64,000 bases of DNA, from assembly GCF_051014685.1 (NCBI RefSeq), contig NW_027478894.1:62001-126000 (forward strand), written 5' to 3'. This DNA comes from Ptiloglossa arizonensis. Lineage: Eukaryota > Arthropoda > Insecta > Hymenoptera > Colletidae. Below, one piece after another: positions 58,601 to 64,000 of this stretch (its first letter is position 1; each line of letters opens with the position of its first letter). The position numbers were made by a program, and so were the translations under genes. Below the pieces are notes generated by a model. The model was not told where the DNA came from. It ran no database searches and saw only the letters and a list, made by a program, of their open reading frames with translations.

Positions 58601-61600
58601 AAGTATACGTTATACGTTATACGTTATACGTTATACGTTATACGTTATACGTATACGTTATACGTTTATACGTTATACGTTTATACGTTGTACGTTATAC
58701 GTTATAAGTTGTACGTTATACGATATATCGTTATACGTTATTCTTTATACGTCTTCGTTCCACGTTTATCGTTAATGCGTTATACTGTTATACGGTTCTT
58801 CGTTACACGTTTATACGTTATGCGGTTATACGTTTTTACGTTGAATGTTATACTTTATACGTAGCATGTAATGCCTCATACGTTTTACGTATTCGTTATA
58901 CCGTTTTTCGTTACAAGTTATACGTTTACTCGTTATACGTTATACGTTATACGATATACGTCTTACGTTATACATTATACGTTATACGTTATACATTACA
59001 TGTATACGTTGTACGATATTCGTTTTATACCGTTATATGTTATTAGTTATACGGTTATACGGTATACGTTATACGTTGTACGTTACATGTTATTTCGTTA
59101 TAAGTTTATACGTTATACGTTATACGATATACGTTATACGTTATACGGTTATACGTTATATGTTATACGTTATACGTTATACGTTATACGTATACGTTAT
59201 ACGTTATACGTTATACGTATACGCTTATACTTTATACGTATACGTTATACGTTATACGTTATACGTTATACGTTTATACGTTATACGTTATACGTTATAC
59301 GTTATACGTTATACGTTTATACGTTAGACGTTATAACGTTATACGTATATACGTTATACGTTATACGTTATACGTTATACGTTATACGTTATACGATTAT
59401 ACGTTATACGTTATACGTTATACGTTCTACGTTTACGGTCTACGTTATACGATTATACGTAATACGATATAACGTTATACGTTATACGTTATACGTTTAC
59501 GGTTAGACGGTTATACGTATACGTTACATGTTATACGTTATACGTTATACGTTTTACGTTGAATGTTATACATTTATACATAGCATGTAATGCTCATAGC
59601 TTTTACGATATTCGTTATACGTTTATCGTACAAGTTATACGTTATACGTTATACGTTATACGTTATACGATACACGTTATACGATTTATACGTTATACGT
59701 TATACGTTTATCGTTGTAAGTTATACGTTATACTTTATACGTTATAGATGTTTCGCTATAGTTATACGTTATACGTTATACGTTATACGAAGTTATGTAC
59801 GTTATACGTTATACGTTATACGTTATACGTTATAGTATACGTTACTTACTTTTACGTATACGTTATACGTTATACGTTACTTACGTTTTTCGTTATCGTT
59901 TATACGTTATAACGTTACTACGTTATACGTTATACGTATACGTTACTTTACGTTATACGTTATACGATATACGTTATACGTTATACGTTGTACGTTATAC
60001 GTTATAAGTTGTACGATATAATCGATAATACGTTATACGTTATTCTTTATACGTTCTTCGTTACACGTAAACGTTCTACGTTATACGTTATACCGTCTTA
60101 CGTTGAATGTTATACTTTATACATAGCATGTAATGCCTCATACGTTTTACGTTATTCGTTATACGTTTTTCGTTACAAGTTATACGTTATACGTTATACG
60201 TTATACGTATACGATACCACGTTATACGTATACGTTATACGTTATTACGTTATACGTTGTACGTTATACGTTATACTTTATACGTTATAGATGTTTCGTT
60301 ACACGTATACGTTATACGTTATACGTTATACGCTTATACGTTATACGTTATACGTTATACGTTATACGTTATACGTTATACGTGATACGATATACGTTAT
60401 ACGTTATAAGTATACGTTATACGTATACGTTATACGTTATACGTTATACGTTATACGTTATACGTTAGACGTTATACGTTATACGTTAACTATCGTTAAT
60501 ACGTTTTATACGTTATACGTTCTACGTTATACGTTATACGTTATACTTATACGTTATTACGTTATACGGTATACGTTATACGTTATACGTTATACGTTAT
60601 ACGTTATACGTTATACGTTATAGTATACGTATACGTTATACGTTATACGATATACGTTTACATATACGTCATAGGTTATACGTTATACGTTATACGTTAT
60701 ACGTTATTCGTATGCGTTTACGTTATACGTTATACCGTTAAACGTTATACGTTATACTTTATACGTTATAAGTATACGGTATACGTTATACGTTATACGC
60801 TATACGTATATACGTTATACGTTATAACGTTATACGTTATACGTTGTACGTTTATACGTATACGTTATACGTTATACGTTATTTCGTTATACGTTATACG
60901 TTATACGTTATACGTTATACGATATACGTTAAACGTTATCTTTATACGTTATACGTTATACGTTATAGCTTATACGTTATACGTTATGCAGTTATACGTA
61001 TGCGTTATACGTTATACGTTATACGTTATGCGTTATACGTTATGCGTTATACGTTATACGTAATACGTTATACGGTATACGTTTTACGATATTACGTTAT
61101 ACGTTATACGTTTTACGTTATACGTTATACGTGGATACGTTATACGTACATGTTATACGTTATACCTTATACGTTATACGTTATACGTTATACGATATAC
61201 GTTATACGTTATACGTCATAGTGTTATACGTTATACGTTATACGTTATACGTTATACGTTATACGGTCAAACGTTATAAGTTATACGTTATACGTTATAC
61301 GTTATACGTTATACGTTATACTTATACGTTATACGTTATACGTTATACGTTATACGTTTACGTTATACGTTTATACGTTATACGTTATACCGTTATACGT
61401 TATACGTATACGTTATACGTTTATACGTTATACGTTATACGTTATACGTATACGTTATACGTTATACCGTTAAACGTTATACGTTATACTGTATACGTTA
61501 TACGTATACGTTATACGTTATACGTTTATACGTTATTCGTATACGTTATACGTGGATACGTTATACGTATACGTTATACGTTGTTCGTTATACGTTATTA

Positions 61601-62115
61601 AGTTGTACGTTATACGATCAATACGTTATACGTTATTCTTATACGTTCTTCGTTACACGTTAACGGTATACGTTATGCGATTATACGTTATACGTTATTA
61701 CGTATACGTTATACGTTCTACGTTATAACGTTATACGTTATACGTTATCGGTATACGTTATACGTTATACGTTATCGTTATACGATATACGTTTACGTAT
61801 ACGTTATACGTTATACGTTATACGTGATACGTTATACTTTACATGTTGATACGTTATACCTATACGTATAGACGTTTCTCCGTTATACGTTATACGTTAT
61901 ACTCATAGGTTATACGTTATACGTTATACGTTTTATACGTTATACGTTATATGTTAATAACGTTATACGTATACGTTAAACGTTATACGTTATACATTAT
62001 ACGTTATACGTTATACGTTATACGTTATACGTTATACGTATATACGTTATACGTTATACGTTATACGTTATACGTTATACGTTATACGTTATACGTTTAT
62101 ACGTTATACGTTTAC
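55697..62115 (+). repeat. Indel-rich stretch of the same satellite, probably unpolished sequence
   Basis: The first off-length unit is GTTATATATAC at 55,697. From there many units have 5, 6, 8 or 9 bases: GTATAC and GTTTATAC are commonest, with doubled C or G also present (for example in the 120 bases from 56,041 I count about five off-length units). The last break is GTTTAC at 62,110, after which the array is clean. The underlying variant cassettes are the same as in the clean array, including 77-base blocks at 57,372, 58,840, 59,558 and 60,102 that carry single-base losses or gains. Errors concentrate on the TT and single-base steps, which is typical of raw long reads. A truly decayed array segment is the alternative. 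I favour an assembly artefact because both edges are abrupt. Confidence 0.85.
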
Positions 62116-64000
62116 GTTATACGTTATACGTTATACGTTATACGTTATACGATATACGTTATACGTTATACGTTATACGTTATACGTTATACGTTATACG
62201 TTATACGTTATGCGTTATACGTTATACGTTATACGTTATACGTTATACGTTATACGATATACGTTATACGTTATACGTTATACGTTATACGTTATACGTG
62301 ATACCTTATACGTTATACGTTATACGTTATACGTTATACGTTATACGTCATAGGTTATACGTTATACGTTATACGTTATAAGTTATACGTTATACGTTAT
62401 ACGTTATACGTTATACGTTATACGTTATACGTTATACGTTATACGTTATACGTTATACGTTATACGTTATACGTTATACGTTGTACGTTATACGTTATAA
62501 GTTGTACGTTATACGATATACGTTATACGTTATTCTTTATACGTTCTTCGTTACACGTTATACGTTATGCGTTATACGTTATACGTTCTTCGTTACACGT
62601 TATACGTTATGCGTTATACGTTTTACGTTGAATGTTATACTTTATACGTAGCATGTAATGCCTCATACGTTTTACGTTATTCGTTATACGTTTTTCGTTA
62701 CAAGTTATACGTTATACGTTATACGTTATACGTTATACGATATACGTCATACGTTATACATTATACGTTATACGTTATACATTACATGTTATACGTTGTA
62801 CGATATTCGTTATACGTTATATGTTATTAGTTATACGTTATACGGTATACGTTATACGTTGTACGTTACATGTTATACGTTATACGTTATACGTTATACG
62901 TTATACGATATACGTTATACGTTATACGTTATACGTTATATGTTATACGTTATACGTTATACGTTATACGTTATACGTTATACGATATACGTTATACGTT
63001 ATACGTTATACGTTATACGTCATAGGTTATACGTTATACGTTATACGTTATACGTTATACGTTATACGTTATACGTTATACGTTATACGTTAAACGTTAT
63101 ACGTTATACTTTATACGTTATACGTTATACGTTATACGTTATACGTTATACGCTATACGTTATACGTTATACGTTATACGTTATACGTTATACGTTATAC
63201 GTTATACGTTATACGTTATACGTTATACGTTATACGTTATACGTTATACGTTATACGTTATACGTTATACGATATACGTTATACGTTATACGTTATACGT
63301 TATACGTTATACGTGATACGTTATACGTTACATGTTATACGTTATACCTTATACGTTATACGTTATACGTTATACGTTATACGTTATACGTCATAGGTTA
63401 TACGTTATACGTTATACGTTATACGTTATACGTTATACGTTATACGTTATACGTTATACGTTAAACGTTATACGTTATACTTTATACGTTATACGTTATA
63501 CGTTATACGTTATACGTTATACGCTATACGTTATACGTTATACGTTATACGTTATACGTTATACGTTATACGTTATACGTTATACGTTATACGTTATACG
63601 TTATACGTTATACGTTATACGTTATACGTTATACGATATACGTTATACGTTATACGTTATACGTTATACGTTATACGTTATACGTTATACGTTATGCGTT
63701 ATACGTTATACGTTATACGTTATACGTTATACGTTATACGATATACGTTATACGTTATACGTTATACGTTATACGTTATACGTGATACCTTATACGTTAT
63801 ACGTTATACGTTATACGTTATACGTTATACGTCATAGGTTATACGTTATACGTTATACGTTATAAGTTATACGTTATACGTTATACGTTATACGTTATAC
63901 GTTATACGTTATACGTTATACGTTATACGTTATACGTTATACGTTATACGTTGTACGTTATACGTTATAAGTTGTACGTTATACGATATACGTTATACGT
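62116..64000 (+). repeat. Clean right-end array segment
   Basis: The 7-base register is restored and has the same phase (mod 7 = 5) as before the noisy stretch. The segment carries one 77-base block (62,627), preceded by two TTCTTCG-containing motifs (near 62,539 and 62,585). After it comes an unusual variant run (62,740-62,880) with ATTATAC, GTTACAT, GTTGTAC, GATATTC, GTTATTA and GGTATAC units. Two cassettes with CTTATAC (about 63,347 and 63,788) and GTCATAG follow. Degraded copies of the same run are seen near 57,480 and 58,955. Confidence 0.85.

Larger units (their letters stand above)
1..64000 (+). repeat. Heptanucleotide satellite array, unit GTTATAC
   Basis: The entire window is head-to-tail copies of GTTATAC (reverse complement GTATAAC). 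All copies point the same way; I found no inverted segment. Composition is 2 G+C in 7, with one CpG at each unit junction. Outside 55,697-62,115 almost every unit is either the consensus or differs by one or two substitutions. The commonest variants I see are GATATAC, GTAATAC, TTTATAC, GTCATAC, GTTTTAC, GTTGTAC, GTTAAAC, GTTAGAC, GCTATAC and GTTATAG. The array has no edge inside the window. There are no genes in it, so every stretch over 300 bases is satellite. Satellites of this kind are usually heterochromatic in eukaryotes; that assignment is inferred from the repeat, since no flanking gene is present to confirm it. Confidence 0.98.

Noticed and set aside
55697..62115. A distinct degenerate element or pseudogene in the noisy stretch
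   Set aside because: After allowing for one- and two-base indels, the same heptamers and cassettes are seen as in the clean flanks. No foreign sequence remains.
1..64000. Telomeric repeat
   Set aside because: The unit has no G-rich strand and does not match the TTAGGG, TTTAGGG or TTAGG types. Telomere arrays also do not normally show kilobase-scale higher-order repeats of variant cassettes.
1..64000. CRISPR array
   Set aside because: Periodic, but with no unique spacers. The period is 7 bases and no cas-like gene is present.
1..64000. Promoters at TATA-like motifs (TATAA on the - strand, TTATAC on the + strand)
   Set aside because: They occur in every unit, so no site stands out and no gene follows.

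Overview
The whole window is one satellite-DNA array. It is built from a 7-base unit, GTTATAC (read on the + strand, so ...TTATACGTTATACG...), repeated head to tail about 9,000 times. I see no protein-coding gene, RNA gene, transposon or CRISPR array, and no stretch of ordinary unique sequence. The array runs off both ends of the window, so its full length is unknown. A heptamer satellite of this size points to eukaryotic heterochromatin (pericentromere, subtelomere or a sex or B chromosome) in a long-read assembly. The sequence alone does not identify the species. The unit is 28.6% G+C and carries one CpG per 7 bases.

Layout. (1) 1-55,696 is clean. Every checkpoint I tested keeps the unit start at the same phase (position mod 7 = 5), so variants are substitutions and length changes come in multiples of 7. 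The one exception is a +2 slip at 15,930 that is undone by a -2 slip at 16,842. (2) 55,697-62,115 is dense in one- and two-base indels and looks like raw long-read sequence that was never polished. (3) 62,116-64,000 is clean again and back in the original phase.

Variant units form recurring cassettes that reveal higher-order repeats (HORs). The left part (1 to about 33 kb) has a loose period of about 5-5.6 kb and is marked by the unit GTCACAG. The right part (about 33 kb onward) is built on a 1.70-1.83 kb HOR marked by GTCATAG, CTTATAC and GTTTTGC units, and 40.45-51.6 kb is a tandem duplication with a period of about 5.57-5.59 kb. Younger events include a 1,127-base tandem duplication (27,214-29,467), a 259-base local periodicity (30.9-32.9 kb) and 308-base and 0.9-kb duplications. 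The most diverged element is a 77-base, 11-unit block, seen 38 times in distinguishable subtypes, which still keeps the 7-base phase.

Because 7 = 1 mod 3 and the unit has no + strand stop, all three + frames encode the same heptapeptide (LYVIRYT), while every - frame meets TAA once per 21 bases. Long open frames therefore arise without selection. I treat them as by-products, not genes. The points most worth following up are the phase lock, the repeated cassettes, the frame-independent open reading, and the noisy 55.7-62.1 kb segment, whose parts duplicate the clean flanks at about 5.24 kb spacing and may mark a misassembly.
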